The notes under the pieces were generated by a model. It did no database searches, had not been told where the DNA came from, and saw only the letters and a list, made by a program, of their open reading frames with translations. Shown here in pieces: positions 10,925-22,724 of a stretch of 64,000 nt of DNA. Position 1 is the first letter of the stretch; every line of letters starts with the position of its first letter. Location of the stretch: the NCBI GenBank assembly GCA_038503035.1, contig JAVSML010000960.1:90087-154086 (forward strand). The letters run 5' to 3'. Source of the DNA: Crocodylus rhombifer. Lineage: Eukaryota; Chordata; Crocodylia; Crocodylidae. The position numbers were made by a program, and so were the translations under genes.

Positions 10925-12190
10925 GCCTGCCTTTTGAAGGTATTTTTAGCTTTCCGTTGTGTATAAGGACTATGAGGTCAGAAATGGAGTGATTGTTCTG
11001 TGAAAAATGTTCTCCCACAGGTAACTGGGTGTCGCACGCACAGTTTCAGTAAAGGTATTTAGTGCATTGGATAAGGTATGTTACATTTTGTGATGGACAT
11101 GTAAAATCCATGGATTCTGATGGCTTTATTGTGAGGTGTTAACTGAGGTGGCAGTAGAGATGTATTGACAGGTTTTACATCTGTTCTCACGCCCAGGTAG
11201 TTTCTGTTTGTTGATCAATGGGGAGTTTACTTCTTACAATGAATTGAATGAGGCTTGGAGGTTGTTTACAAGCTGGGGGGCGGGGAGGAGGGGATGGATC
11301 AAAATCTGATCTTCTGGCACATTCTGTAATTCTTTAACAATTCTTCTTATAGCTTCCAGTGTGGGATGGTCCATGATAACCAGGGTGTGCTTTTGGTTTG
11401 GAGTCTTCTTTTTGTATTGCAGTAAGTCCAAGATGGGGTATTGGGGTGCTTCATTCAAAGATATGATCTGTTTCTCTGCTGGAGAGTACTTTCTTACTAA
11501 AACAGTTTTAGGTTGGTGAGATGGATGTTACAAATATTCTCAAGGTAGATGTGGTAGTATCTGAGAACTTGGCTATAAATTACAGATTTCGTGGTTGGTT
11601 GCTGGTTTTGTATACATCAGTGTGGTATTCTGTGGGATTTTTGTATATAGTTATTTTTAGGGTGCCATTCTGCACTGTGGTATCTTGAAAGTTGATGTTA
11701 GTGTATGAGTATTCCAGAGAGAATTTGGTAGAAGATTGGTAATTGTTGAAGTGGTAGGAGTCAGTAAGCAAGTCTAGTTATTCAGTCCAGATGAATAAAA
11801 TGTCACCTCTGTAACAGGTTGAGTGCAGATTTGGTGATTTTTTTCCAAGGTGGCTCATGAAGAGGTTGGCTTATCAGCTGGTCCTCTTTATGCCCATAGG
11901 TGTGCCCATTGCTTGGAGAAGTGGGACTTGTTGGGGGGGGCCAAATGGATGATTTCTCTGATGTTGTGGTTGCAAATCTGAATATAGTAAGTCTTTTTGC
12001 AGGTATTGCTGGCATGCAGTTGTGCCGTCTTAGTATGGGATATAAGCGTACAGGCTGGGTTGCAAGCATGGTCTTCTCAGAGAGATGGCCAGTGTTCCAG
12101 ATCTTGCTGAGGGAGTCTTTTGGATCTTGTCAAAAATTTGCTGTTTGGGTGACAAGCGTTTTAAAATTTTTCTGAGTCCTCATAGTTCTT
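10925..12190 (-). pseudogene. Penelope-like element remnant (Neptune-like)
   Basis: Minus-strand frames fall in the order expected for a Penelope-like retroelement. Frame 11803-12069 and its neighbouring register carry the RT region around a GT.MG motif. Frame 11580-11771 has FSLEYSYTNINFQDTTV and NGTLKITIYKNPTEY, the block just after the Penelope RT core. Frame 11234-11458 is the RT-to-linker region, and RCKTCQYI near 11190 is a CxxC knuckle of the linker. Further down, LIQCTK and LPVGEHFSQNNHSISDL (about 10960-11060) belong to the GIY-YIG endonuclease. Several frameshifts and stops are visible, and the GIY-YIG centre is missing. Penelope elements join telomerase-like RT to a GIY-YIG nuclease. 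This copy is inactive. Confidence 0.75.
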
Positions 12191-12477
12191 CAGTGAGGTA
12201 TCTCAGTTTAATGTGATGGGTCTGCCATAGTTACCTGTTAGGACAACACAAAGTATATGGTGTGTATTGCTGACTATATGTACAATTTATGCTCTGAAAG
12301 GGTTTCCTTAAGGTAAACTTTCTGGAAAGTTTTGCCTCCTTATTGTCACTCAGGCACCAAGTTTGGCCAGTCGGCAAAATCATATATGTACAGCCAGCTC
12401 TTCTCTCATGTAATGCAGCCCCTTCTCTAATCAGTCTACATTTTGCCTTCACAGGAGATGGTCGTGTCTGTCTAGAT
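12191..12477. other. Unrecognised sequence
   Basis: It could include more of the 5' part of the Penelope-like element, but no RT motif is readable here. Confidence 0.3.
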
Positions 12478-13042
12478 CATGACTTTCAGCCTTTTTAGCT
12501 TAAGTGCCCCTGTACAAAACCTTTTTCTCAATTTAGTGACACCCATTGAGCATCACTGAGCTAGAATTTAGCTGGTGATGGGTGAGGGTGGCTGCAGGAC
12601 CTTACCCTGCTGTGACCTGCTCTTTTTCCACTGTCTGCTTCTCCCTACCCCCAGGTTATACCTGAGGGGACAAGCATAACCCCTGCCACTGCAGATGCTA
12701 CTGTGGGGTATCACATACTAGCAACCAGAACCATCTACGTGTGTGGCCCCTCCCACTAGCCTTAGGAGTGTGGGGCAGAGGTGGAAAGGGCTGGCCGAAA
12801 AATACAGCTCTACAGTTCCATGTCTGCCTGTTCATCTGCCCACCCATAGCAGAGCATGCTGCTCAGAGCATGGGGATAGCTAGCAGAGAGGGTGCTGTGG
12901 TGTTGGAAGGACAGTAGTGGATGTCTCCAAAAGAACAGTCACAATCACTGCTTGTCTATGGGACTCTTTACATCTTTGCACAGGGACCAGGCACTGTGTT
13001 ACTTTTAAAAGGATCTTGCAGGGTCCATGTTGAGAGTCACTG
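12478..13042. mobile_element. hAT-like non-autonomous element
   Basis: The termini are CATGACTTTCAGCC on the left and, read inward, CAGTGACTCTCAACA on the right, a variant of the CAGTGGTTCTCAA terminal repeat of Charlie-like hATs. The flanking 8-mers are GTCTAGAT (12470-12477) and TTCTAAAT (13043-13050), 6 of 8 identical. No transposase is encoded. Confidence 0.6.
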
Positions 13043-13050
13043 TTCTAAAT

Positions 13051-13304
13051 CAGGACTCTGCAACCTGCAGGCCTCAAAGAGGTCCATTCTGGTCTGCATA
13101 AATCTAATCCAGCACTGGAGGATCAGTGTCATGGAGCTGTTCCAGGTTGCTCCTTTAGTTGCTGCTCTGCTGCATCTAAGCTTACCCTTGCTGCGGTGGA
13201 GCTGGGAATCTGACAAGTAGATGCTTGGAACAGAGATTTCTGGCTCTCAGTGATAACTATGTCATAAACTTGAGTTTATGCCAGCAAAAGGCTGCTGACC
13301 CCTG
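13051..13304. mobile_element. hAT-like non-autonomous element abutting the previous one
   Basis: The left terminus is CAGGACTCTGCAACC and the right terminus, read inward, is CAGGGGTCAGCAGCC. The flanking 8-mers are TTCTAAAT (13043-13050) and GTTTAGAT (13305-13312), 5 of 8 identical. The left flank is also the right flank of the neighbouring element, so the two share a target site. The 254-bp interior is non-coding. Confidence 0.6.
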
Positions 13305-13312
13305 GTTTAGAT

Positions 13313-15683
13313 GATAAAAGTAAATGCAGAGCAATGAGAGGATAGGAGGATCTCCCACTCTTCTTTTCACAGCTTTTTTCAAAGACTCTGCTGAGAAACT
13401 AGAAGGAAAATATAGAGGAGTTTAGAGGCATTCTGATACCATTTACCCTCTTGGATTTCTTTTGGTTCACAAGTTTACTCACCTTCCCCAAGAGTTTGGC
13501 TGTTCTGCTTTTGGGACATTGCAGCAGCTAAGAACATCCCCTTCTCCTGTTCATGCACACTGATACTTGAGGCTGTGAAAGGAAGAGGAGGGGGATCAGT
13601 TTTACAGATTCTCAAAGATTAAACTTTAACTGAAGTTTATTGGAGCAGAAGCTGAACATTTTATTGGATTACACTGTTTAATTTTAAGATGCTTTTGAAA
13701 TCTTTTAGTGAGGTCTCAGTCAATTTGCTTTTAATTTTAAGACACTTAGTATGATCTCTTCCCCAGCTTTCCCTTTCCCTCTTAGTCTTTTCTGGTTATC
13801 ATGGGAAATCACCACAAACATAACTAGCATTGCAACCTGCCTCAGCATATCCTTTCTGATTTTATAAAACAGTAGAGTTGTCTGGAGTGCCAAGTGTCTA
13901 GTTTTGTTCCCAAGGAAAATTTCAGGATCTGACATTTGTCCTGAGCCATTTCTGACAAAGGAAAGATTGCAGCAGCCTTTTAAGAACTGAAATTCTAAAG
14001 GCACAGCTTCCAGGAGGTCAGAAAGTCCCACTCCCAGCTTGACTTGTAGTAGGTGCCTTAAAAAGGGATCTTGGGAGTGAGCTTCTGGCTCCTAAATGCA
14101 GGGTTTTATTCTTTGATTGAGGCAGTATAAAGGACAGAAAGTCTCCATTGCCTTTCAGAAATTAACTTATCACATGAGAGAGAAGATGGTTTTCTGGATT
14201 AAAATCTGCATCTCTTTGAAATTTGCTTGTCCACTTTAATGTAACCCTAAGGAGAAAAATAAGCTTTTTTGCATTAAAAATGTGTGGATCTTTTTGTAGA
14301 AATCAAATCTGAACTCCCACCCCGTTATGTATGTGGAGTTCAATAATGTATAGCTCCTAAAATAATTTTTAGCTTGACAGAGTCTGTGAGGAGTCCTGGG
14401 AGCAAATATTTAGCATGGGTGATAGATACAGCTAACTGACGCGCAGAAAGCAAAGCAGCTCATTAAGTTTGTCTTGAACACTGTTTAACAGTATTATTTC
14501 AAGAAACTTTAAGACATGAAGTTATGGAACCATTAAAAACCCATAGATGATCTTATTTCTAAAAGGCAGTTTGTATAAATTCAGTCAGACCAGGATAACA
14601 TGTTGACATAAGATAATGCAGTGCTTTAACCCTCTCTCATGTAGGTAGCATAACTTATGCAGAAAATGGGCATTATATTTTATATCGTTGAATAGACAAC
14701 AATAATTGGATTCCTGCTTGCTCTTAAAAATGCAATATGACCGGGGTTTAAAGTAATACAGTGTGTTGCATTTTATTACTAATATATATCATCTGCAATT
14801 TCATCTTGTAGTATTTATTTGTATTATTTCATAAGCTGGTTAAAATTGTTGGGGTCTAAATCTTGCCTACAAAATGTTGGGAACCGCTAGCCTGGGCTCC
14901 TTCAGCACTTTTGAGTGTTTGTTAGAGTTAGGAACCAAAACTTGACACAGCTGTAAAAACATACAGAGAGCCTTTGGCCTCAGCAGTTCTAGTACTGCAG
15001 GCAGATTTCAGATATAAATTTTACTCTGCTGCCCCTAGTACTAATGAAGTCAGTTTCTTTGGGTGGGTTTGCAGCCAGGTGTGTCCAGTTCTGTGGCTAA
15101 CCAGTGCTCTTTATTTAATTTTTCCACTTGTGACATTTCTACCAAACTTAAAAAACAAACATAAAAATTGGCTTGATGCAGTGGTTCAAAATGTTAATAG
15201 TAGCATTAGGCTGAGTAAAAGACTTCCTTTAGATCCTGTTCTGCCAGAGATCTCCACCTTGTGGCTTATAGTGAGCAGACTTAAACTGTCCAAACTGGGA
15301 ACTGCTTTAGTCAATACTAGAAGTTGCAGCTATTTTTTTTTTCATCAGAGTTCCTCGGGAACAAAAATAACAGGCTGATCAAAATACTGTATTAGTAATT
15401 CTTTGTATAAACAGCAAAGAAAGCATATTCTCAGCCCCCTGAATCAAGGGTTTCAGCAAAGGTCTTCTCCTTATTGTTAGACCTTTCCTGTTGTTACCAA
15501 AGTTCATTACAGAAATTGCACTATATCTCTTCTCTCTTATCTACATTTGTATTTATATCTATCCAACTAGGTGGTGGAAAAAAAACATTCCTAATCTAAT
15601 AAAGTGTTATTTTAACAAAGACTTGTGTAATATGGAGCAGAGATATTGTTTTGTAGCTGTACATATTAAAAGCTGCAAAAAAT
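13313..15683. other. Unrecognised, mostly unique-looking sequence
   Basis: AT-rich sequence without a recognisable gene. A short hAT-terminus-like string (TGTTGGGAACCGCTAG) lies near 14873. Two plus-strand open frames (14974-15378 and 15491-15685) lack recognisable domains and are probably chance. Confidence 0.4.
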
Positions 15684-15850
15684 GATAGAACAGGAAGGAG
15701 CCGTCCAGACCAACATGCCAACCCTGTTTTAATTTATCTTAATCCCACCTTCCTGCTTTCCCACCAGACCACTCAATCCCCTTCTTTTCCAGAAATACAT
15801 CTAGGTGTCTTTTCAAGTCATTTATTGGCTCTGCCATGCATAGCACAATA
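15684..15850 (-). mobile_element. Old CR1/L3-like 3' fragment
   Basis: The plus strand reads ATAGAACAGGAAGGAGCCGTC and then TCCAGAAATACATCTAGGTG.CTTTTCAAGT, which resembles the antisense tail of an ancient CR1 or L3 element. No reading frame remains. Confidence 0.4.
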
Positions 15851-15892
15851 GGGCCTTTGTTTTCCTTTCAGCTATAGCTTCTTATACTCAGT

Positions 15893-16001
15893 GGCCCACA
15901 TTCTGCTCTGTTACACTGGTGTGAACTTAAAGTAACACTATTAACATCATCACTGGCATGGATTTAAGTCATTGTAGCTGAATGAAAGCAGAATGTGCCC
16001 C
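15893..16001. repeat. Foldback repeat with GGCCCACATTCTGCT ends
   Basis: The left end is GGCCCACATTCTGCTCTG and the right end, read inward, is GGGGCACATTCTGCTTTC. The interior continues with TTACACTGGTGTGAACTTAAAG and a diverged inverted counterpart. It matches a palindromic repeat widespread in amniotes (ends AGATTCTGCTCTCAGTTACA..). It is probably an ancient MITE. The family name is not certain. Confidence 0.6.
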
Positions 16002-16397
16002 ACAACTTTGAGCAGTTTTCTATCTTTGTGGGTTTATTTATTATTTAAAAAGGTATTCTGTTTTACAAGAAGAAAAATTCAATTTTATCATAGATTAGCA
16101 ATATTCTGAGCATTGGAAACCAACCTGGGATTCCAGACTTTTTAATGTCATCTATATTACGTTTTCTTAAATTTGATGCAGTTTAGTTCAAAAGGAAGTT
16201 ATTCTTCTTGCTAGAGGTTAAAAGATCCAGAATGTTGACCACTCAGAGAAGCCTAGAAATTACTACATCAGTTAGGGTGTTTGAATGAAGTTAGTATTGC
16301 AAATTTTGGATTTTTGATCCTTAGGTACATCTTTCCTCAAATTACTTCATTTTAAAATTTTGCCAGTTTTAAAATCTGTTTTTCTCAACAGCTAGAG

Positions 16398-16566
16398 CAG
16401 GGGCGGGCAATTATTTTGGGCAGAGGGCCATTTACTGAGTTTCGGCAAGCCACTGAGGGCCTCATAACAGCCAGCCCAAGGCAGATCAATATTAATTTTC
16501 TAAATTTTTTAGGGGGCCTGTGGGCCAGATATGCAGCTTGCAAGGCCATTCTTTTGCCCACCCCTG
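16398..16566. mobile_element. hAT-like MITE with perfect 8-bp target duplication
   Basis: The termini are CAGGGGCGGGCAATTATTTTG and, read inward, CAGGGGTGGGCAAAAGAATGG. They are flanked by a perfect 8-base duplication AGCTAGAG at 16390-16397 and 16567-16574. The 169-bp element is non-coding and contains GGCCTGTGGGCCAGAT near its right end, as in other Charlie-like MITEs. The intact duplication makes this the best-defined hAT insertion in the window. Confidence 0.88.
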
Positions 16567-16794
16567 AGCTAGAGACTCCTTATATCCTTCACCCATATGA
16601 TACTAACCTTGGTGAACTCACTCTAAACTCAACTAGTGAATGTCAGTGAGAGTAGCTTCACAATACAGTACTTAAAATATGTATTAGAATTTCATTCTAA
16701 CTATATAAAGCACTGGTTAAATATGTTACACAAGGCATTATAATAAGAGCACGTCAGTTTTAAATTCAGTTTTGAAAGTGCTTTAAAATTCATA

Positions 16795-17031
16795 TGGTAT
16801 TATTGGAGTGATGTTGTAGCTGTGATGGTCCAGAAACTATGCAAGAGGCAAAGATTTCTTTTATTGGGTCAACTGTGTAGTTGGGATAAAGTTAGACAAG
16901 CTTTCGAATGCAAGATATTTTTCCTCAGGTTTGTGGTCACAAGGAGCTAGGCAGAGTATAGACTGCCTATGCCTGGCTCCTTGTGACCAGAGACCTGAGG
17001 AAGAATGTATCGCATTCAAAAACTTGTCTAA
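16795..17031 (+). mobile_element. Foldback SINE-like element with 14-bp target duplication
   Basis: The element is flanked by the perfect 14-mer CTTTAAAATTCATA at 16781-16794 and 17032-17045. Its left third carries TTGTAGCTGTGATGGTCCAG and TTTCTTTTATTGGGTCAACTG. From 16888 onward the sequence folds back on itself, with imperfect arms of about 70 bases (about 16888-16960 and 16965-17036) centred near 16962. The arms share CTCAGGT/ACCTGAGG and GGTCACAAGGAGC/GCTCCTTGTGACC. A duplication this long is typical of LINE-mediated insertion rather than a cut-and-paste MITE. Confidence 0.65.
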
Positions 17032-17165
17032 CTTTAAAATTCATAGGCAGAATGAACAAGCCTGATACTTAGCTAGTGAGGAAACAAGATCTACTTGTGG
17101 AGAAAATTTGGAGTCATTCGGTTTTAGGGTTCCTGAGAAACACCCCTCACACCTAAAGTCTAAAA

Positions 17166-17250
17166 CAGTGTTGTTCAATTTTTGGAATCAGTCCACGTGC
17201 CAGATTAAGTGATGCAGGGTCAATCTGTAAGCCAGATTTTGGTCCCCTTG
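17166..17250. mobile_element. hAT-like terminus
   Basis: CAGTGTTGTTCAATTTTTGG followed by GTCCACGTGCCAGATT resembles the left end of a CAGTGGTTCTCAA-type hAT. The other end was not found. Confidence 0.35.
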
Positions 17251-20200
17251 ATCTAATATGTATGTGCATAGGTGCTATGCTATGAAAGTAGTTACGCCTC
17301 ATCAGTGTCTAGGATAGACAATAATTGTTATGTAAATTTGGGGTTATTAAGGAGGGTCTGAAATAAAGTCCATCCCTCAAAAAGTCTGCCTTTAATTTTC
17401 TAAAGGTATGGACAGATATGGAGATAGCCGGGTGTGAGCGGGCGGGCCTAACTGCTGCTTCTTGTTATGTGGAGATCTCAGGGACCTCTACCTCGTTCTT
17501 CCTCCCTCTTTTCTGCCACGTCTTTGATATGAAGTTGGTTCTCAGGAGTTTAGTTGGTATCTTGAGTGATGATCATATGGATGAGGTCGGTTATCTGCAG
17601 GGCTCCACCACCCCCACACCCTGCCCCTTTCCTCTTGGGTGACAAGTCATCTCTTCCTGCTGGTATTGAGTATGAGCCGCCAGTTCTTGGATCCTCTCTG
17701 GTCCAGTTGGCTGTGGGCTTCGTAAGGTGTTGTGGCCAGGCCTTCTAGGTAGGTCTTTCCTCCTCAAATGTCTGCACCCTGTTTGTGGTAGTCTTCCTTC
17801 TCTTTGGGATCAGCAGATCCTGGAGAGATGAAGTCTCTGTCTGCCAGTCCCAGGATTCACGTTCAGTTGCTACTGGGCCTCAGGTGTTGATTCTTGGGCT
17901 TGATTAATCAGAACTCAGGTGTACAGGGAATCGGGCTTTTCCCTTGCTGTACTTCTCTAATTTGGGATTATTATGCAGCAGCACAAAGAAAAACTTCCCA
18001 GTCTGTGCTGGGCTTCAGCTCCACTATCCACAGCCACCCTGAGCCAGTGAGCTCATTTTCTCAGTTCCTTCAGGAAAATTTCTTCTTTACCCAGGTCTAT
18101 CCAGAACCCTCCAAGGCTGGCTGCTGTCAGTGTCCCTTCTCACCCTCTTTTTTGAGGGTGTAGTACTCTTTTCCTGGGGGTACTCCTTTTCCTGGTGCCC
18201 CCATCTCCTGTCCCATAAGCCACCCAAAAGCACCCCACTGTCCGGCTTCACTTATCTGGATAGTAGGTCAGGTTGGTTCCTCACTCAGGGTCACAGACTC
18301 CCTGGCATGCCATGAGGGTTCAGGTTGCTGGGTCTCAGCTGTGGCAGAACCCTCATCCCGGTCTGGCTGTAGGGTCCCCTCTTCTTCCACACTGAACACT
18401 GAGCCCTGCTTGGCATTGTCCCTTTAAATTTCCTGGGCTTTCTTCCTGGGCAGATCAACATGGGCTTTTTGGGGCACATGCTCCCTGGGCCGTGTGTGTG
18501 GCCCCTGCTCTCTTCCCTGCACAGCTGGGGAAGTACTGCCTGCCCAAGAGGTTCCTCTCTGGCATCTCCCCAGCAGCCTGACTTCCCCAGCTCCTGCTGG
18601 GTGATTTCCCTTCCCCAGAACACCAGGGCAGCACGGCTTGCTTCACCTTCACTGGGTGCAGTCTGAGCCTCCTGGCCCCTTCCCTCTGCATGCTGGGCAG
18701 TGCAGTGCTCCTGGACCTGGCCAGGTAAGGTTCTTTTTGTTTTTTGGGGGGGGGGGGGGGTTTGTGGGGCTTACAGCCAGTGGGCTAGGACTGGCACCAC
18801 TCATCTGAGTCCCTCCAGGCACATTTTCCCTGGCTTGGCTCCTCCTGTGGGGTCTAGCAGGTTCTACTCCCCAGCCCCTGCTACACTGGGGATCCTGGTC
18901 TTCTCTGTTTAAAAATCCCAAATTCTCTGCTAAAAATCCCAAATTCTCTGATTAAAAACTCCCAAATCCGTGTTTTTCCACAATTAAAGTGAAATGCCAC
19001 TATATATATATATACACACATACGTATCAGTTGAGCGCAATGTTTACTGATATATTTACAGTTTTAAAGCCGCCAACCCTGCCCCACTCCTTCCCTCTCC
19101 ATTGCTGCCTATCTGTATTCCTGGCCATGTACATGTGTGCACATGCATGCACATGGTGCCCCCTGTGCCCCATTTTCCGCAGCCCTTTGCAAGCTGGAAC
19201 TTTGCCAGCCTGCAAGAGAAAACCTGTGGTTTCTCATGTTTTTCTCCCTTAAAGGAGAAAATCCGCTTTTTGCCACAGCAAATGGAAAACCCAGCTCCTT
19301 CGTGATAGCACTTTAAGTGGCTTAAATATGCTATAAAAACTGAGCAGAAAGACGATGCTTAGCACAATGGTGCTAGGAATTGGCCTGAACTATATAAAAA
19401 TTGGCCCTGGATTTTGAAATACTTCAGTGTATGATACTTCTCATTGTTTGTCTTCCCAGCCAGATTGCAATAGGGTGAATCAACCTATCATCTGCCCCCA
19501 AGTGTTGGTTTTCTACCCTCCTACCTACTTTGGATGGCCCTCCTATGACTGCTACCCTGGGGTCATTGGCCCAGGCTCACTGAGTGAGGCCTGAGGCCCA
19601 AGGGGCATTAGACTCAGAAGCCCAGTGAGGGAGCTGGGTTCTGAGGCTCTAAAGGGCAGGGAAGAAGCCCCAGTGTGGGGGTGTGGGAAGATAGAATCCT
19701 CAGTGAAGTGGGGAAGATGGCCCAGCTAAGGGGCCGAGGAGTAATGACAGATATGGATGTCAGCTCTGAGGCATGGGACACGGTATAAGGGGAGGTTTGG
19801 AGTCGTGTAGCATCAGAGCAGTTAAATGAGCCTCTTACCTAGGAAAATCTTCAGTTACAGCAAAGGCATGGCAGCTGAGGCAGGTGGGCCAACATCTGGA
19901 CTGGCCCCAGGATGACCCATTTGTTACAGAATGGCACACCACAACCACTGTGACCCCAGGAATTTGGCTTTCTGAAAGCCGTGCAAACATCCTTGAGCAT
20001 CCATTTACCTACCACTTATCCAGCATCTGTGAAATACACCATCAATTGGAGATGCCACTCAGCAATCCCTGAAAAATGGCTGTCAAAAGTGAACAGTTAA
20101 CTGATAGCAAAATAGTATCTTGTGGGCACAACTGGGACTGGTATTAATGCTAGGCCAATGCAAAGGTCCTGAAGGTGTGCTAGAAGAGGATGTGTGATGA

Positions 20201-21086
20201 CAGCCAGGTGCCTGGCAGGTGACATGCTCTTGCTATGAGGCACTTTTGAGGACCTGTGCAAGGAATGACTCCACTGAGATGTACTTTGTCACCAATGCTT
20301 CAGTGACTGTGATGACATGGACCATGAGGAGCCCCAGGATAACTCTGTGATAACTCTCTGTTATCATAGCACTGACATCCTGTAATCATGTGCAATCATC
20401 CCTTAATCATTCTCTCAGCAGCCAGGCCCAGCTGTATTGAGGAAGTGCCTGCACACTCGGACACTGAAACCTCTGGTGAGTAGCTGTGCAACCACACTCT
20501 GGCAGCATCACCAGCACTTGTTCTTTCTATTCACCCTCCTTCCCCTTGAGCCACAGGTGCCCAGAATCCCATTATGTGCCAGGTCTAGAGCATGCTGGCC
20601 AAGCAGGGCCTGCAAATGTGCTGGTGTTGGGTACTTGGAGCACAGATGTGGGCCAAGTTCTTTTGGGGGCTTCTGCATTCACCTAATGGGAGAAATGTGA
20701 TATCAGACTGGTGCATTTAGGACTTTTGGGAGTGTACAGGGAGAGTTTATCATCTCTTGAGCCATTAAGAGTGCTAATAGGGCTGATTGTAATCTGTTCT
20801 TTAGGGTTTTGACTATCAGTTTGAGCCACAGGCTGCGCTTCTTCCATTCTGCTGATTTATGTACTGTGGGGGTAGGGAGGACAAATATTTGAGAGGACCA
20901 GTTGAGACCCCTTTAGGAACCTGGACTGTTAGAAAACTGTTGTTTGGGGTTTTAGTCTCAGTTGGCAAGTTCTTCAATTAATGGCCATTTAAATGATCAG
21001 TTAATTGTCACTCTCTGTGTGGAGGTTAACATGACTAATATCCTTTTCCTCTTTCTGGGTGACAATTGAGCCATAGCTCAGCACTC
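17251..21086. other. Unrecognised sequence with low-complexity tracts
   Basis: No gene or named repeat was recognised. Notable tracts are a poly-G run near 18746-18761, three imperfect 22-base copies of a (T)AAAAATCCCAAATTCTCTG unit at about 18909-18970, and an alternating TA/CA tract at 19000-19022. The pyrimidine-rich 17460-18720 stretch has LTR-like composition but no LTR signals I can support. Confidence 0.4.
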
Positions 21087-22130
21087 CATAGATTTCATAG
21101 ACATTAGGGCTGGAAGGGACCTAACGAGATCATTGGGTCCAGCCCCCTGCCCAAGGGGCAGGAAGTCAGCTGGAGTCAGATGACCCCAGCAAGATAAGCA
21201 TCCAAACACAACTTGAATGTGTCCAGAGTAGGCACTTGCACCACTTCTGGGGGGAGTCTGTTTCAAACTCTGTAGACTTGGACAATAAAGAAGTTTTTCC
21301 TTATGTCCAGTCTAAAATGGTCTTCCAGCAGTTTGTGACTGTTGGACCCTAGTCATCCCTAGAGGAGCCGTGGTGAACAGACATTCTCCCAGATCCTGAT
21401 GTACATCCCTGATGTACTTAGGGCTGCCACCAAGTCCCCTCTGAGCCAACACTTTTCCAAGATGAAGAGTCCTGTGTCTCCCAGGCTCTCATAAGGCCTG
21501 CTCTCTTGACCTCTGATCATGCACGTGGCTCTCCTGTGAACTCTCTTGAGCTTCTCCACATTCTTTTTAAAGTGCGGGGCCCAGAATTGGATGTAGCACT
21601 CCAGCTGCCGTCTCACCAAGGCTGAGTAAAGTGGGTGAATGACATTTTGGGTCTTGTTTGAGATGCATCAGTAGATGCAAGCCAGGGTTTTATTTGGTTT
21701 GCCGACTGTGGGATTGCACTGATGGATCATGTTCATCTTGTGGTCGATCTTGACTCCCAAGTCTCTTTCGGATGTGGTGCTAGTAAGTGAAGCACTGTAG
21801 AGCCTATAGGGATGCTGTGGGTTCTTTCACCCAAGGTGGAGAGCAGCTTGCATTTCTCTATATTGAAGGTCATCAGGTTTTTGTTCGCGCACCCTGCGAG
21901 TCTGTCCAAGTCGGGCTGAATCCTCAGCCTATCCTCTAGTGTAACTGCGCTTCCCCACACTTCGGTGTCATCTGCGAATTTAGCCAGTCTGCCACCCGAA
22001 TCCAGATTATTAATAAATATATTAAAAAGTACTGGTCTGAGTACTGAACCCTGAGGGATGCCACTGGACATCATGCACCATGTTGACTTGGTTTCATGCC
22101 CGTAGTTGGTAGCTATTGCTACCCAGACCT
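21087..22130 (-). pseudogene. CR1 LINE, 3' part of ORF2 (RT)
   Basis: The 3' tail begins at 21087 with the ATAGATTTCATAG terminal repeat and GGGCTGGAAGGGACC. Upstream (higher coordinates) are ORF2 remnants. Frame 21359-21619 holds the C-terminal block ([17 protein letters not shown]). Frame 21733-22149 holds RT motif B SGIPQGSVL and the catalytic FADDTEVWG. Frame changes separate these blocks. The element is 5'-truncated inside the RT palm near 22130, so RT motif A and the endonuclease are absent. Confidence 0.88.
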
Positions 22131-22724
22131 GAGAGAACTGCAAGACCACGGGAGGTTATTCCCTCACTGTCCCTTCCATTACCAGCCACGCTGTTCCTTC
22201 CTCCCCTCCTCCAATTATTAGCCATACTGAACACCCACAACCCCCAAACCTCCCATGTATTTTTGGTCACCTTGTTACCCCCCTCTCTCATTGCTCCAGA
22301 TTAGCCATGGTAACTGTCTTCTCGTACTGGAAATCTCTCATAGCCTTACAAATAGAAGTGCGTTTGCACAAAGCCATGGGCCCTGCTTGCCCCCCCCCCC
22401 CACACACACATTTTCTGACTGCTGAAGGTACACATAATGGGGGGTAGGTCCCGGACTGGGGTCTCTCTGCAGTTTTGAAAAACAGACAGCTAAAACTGCA
22501 GCCTGTCCATCCAGTAAGTTTTTTCCCTTGGAACTATGTTTTTCAAATCGCCTGGGAATGGTAGTAGGCTGTAACTTAAACATGATGGCATGCAGACAAG
22601 GGGAAATTTCTTGGTGTTTTACTGACAGCAGAGAATATACAATACGAGCATTCTGGCTTCAGCAGGGAGACTTTGTAGGATATGTGCAAGGGGGCTTCAG
22701 AAGGAAGTGGCCAGCAAGTGACAG
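22131..22724. other. Unrecognised sequence
   Basis: A poly-C followed by a short CA run lies at 22390-22412. No gene was recognised. Confidence 0.4.

Noticed and set aside
14974..15378. 134-codon plus-strand frame as a gene
   Set aside because: No domain or homologue recognised. AT-rich surroundings make a chance frame plausible.
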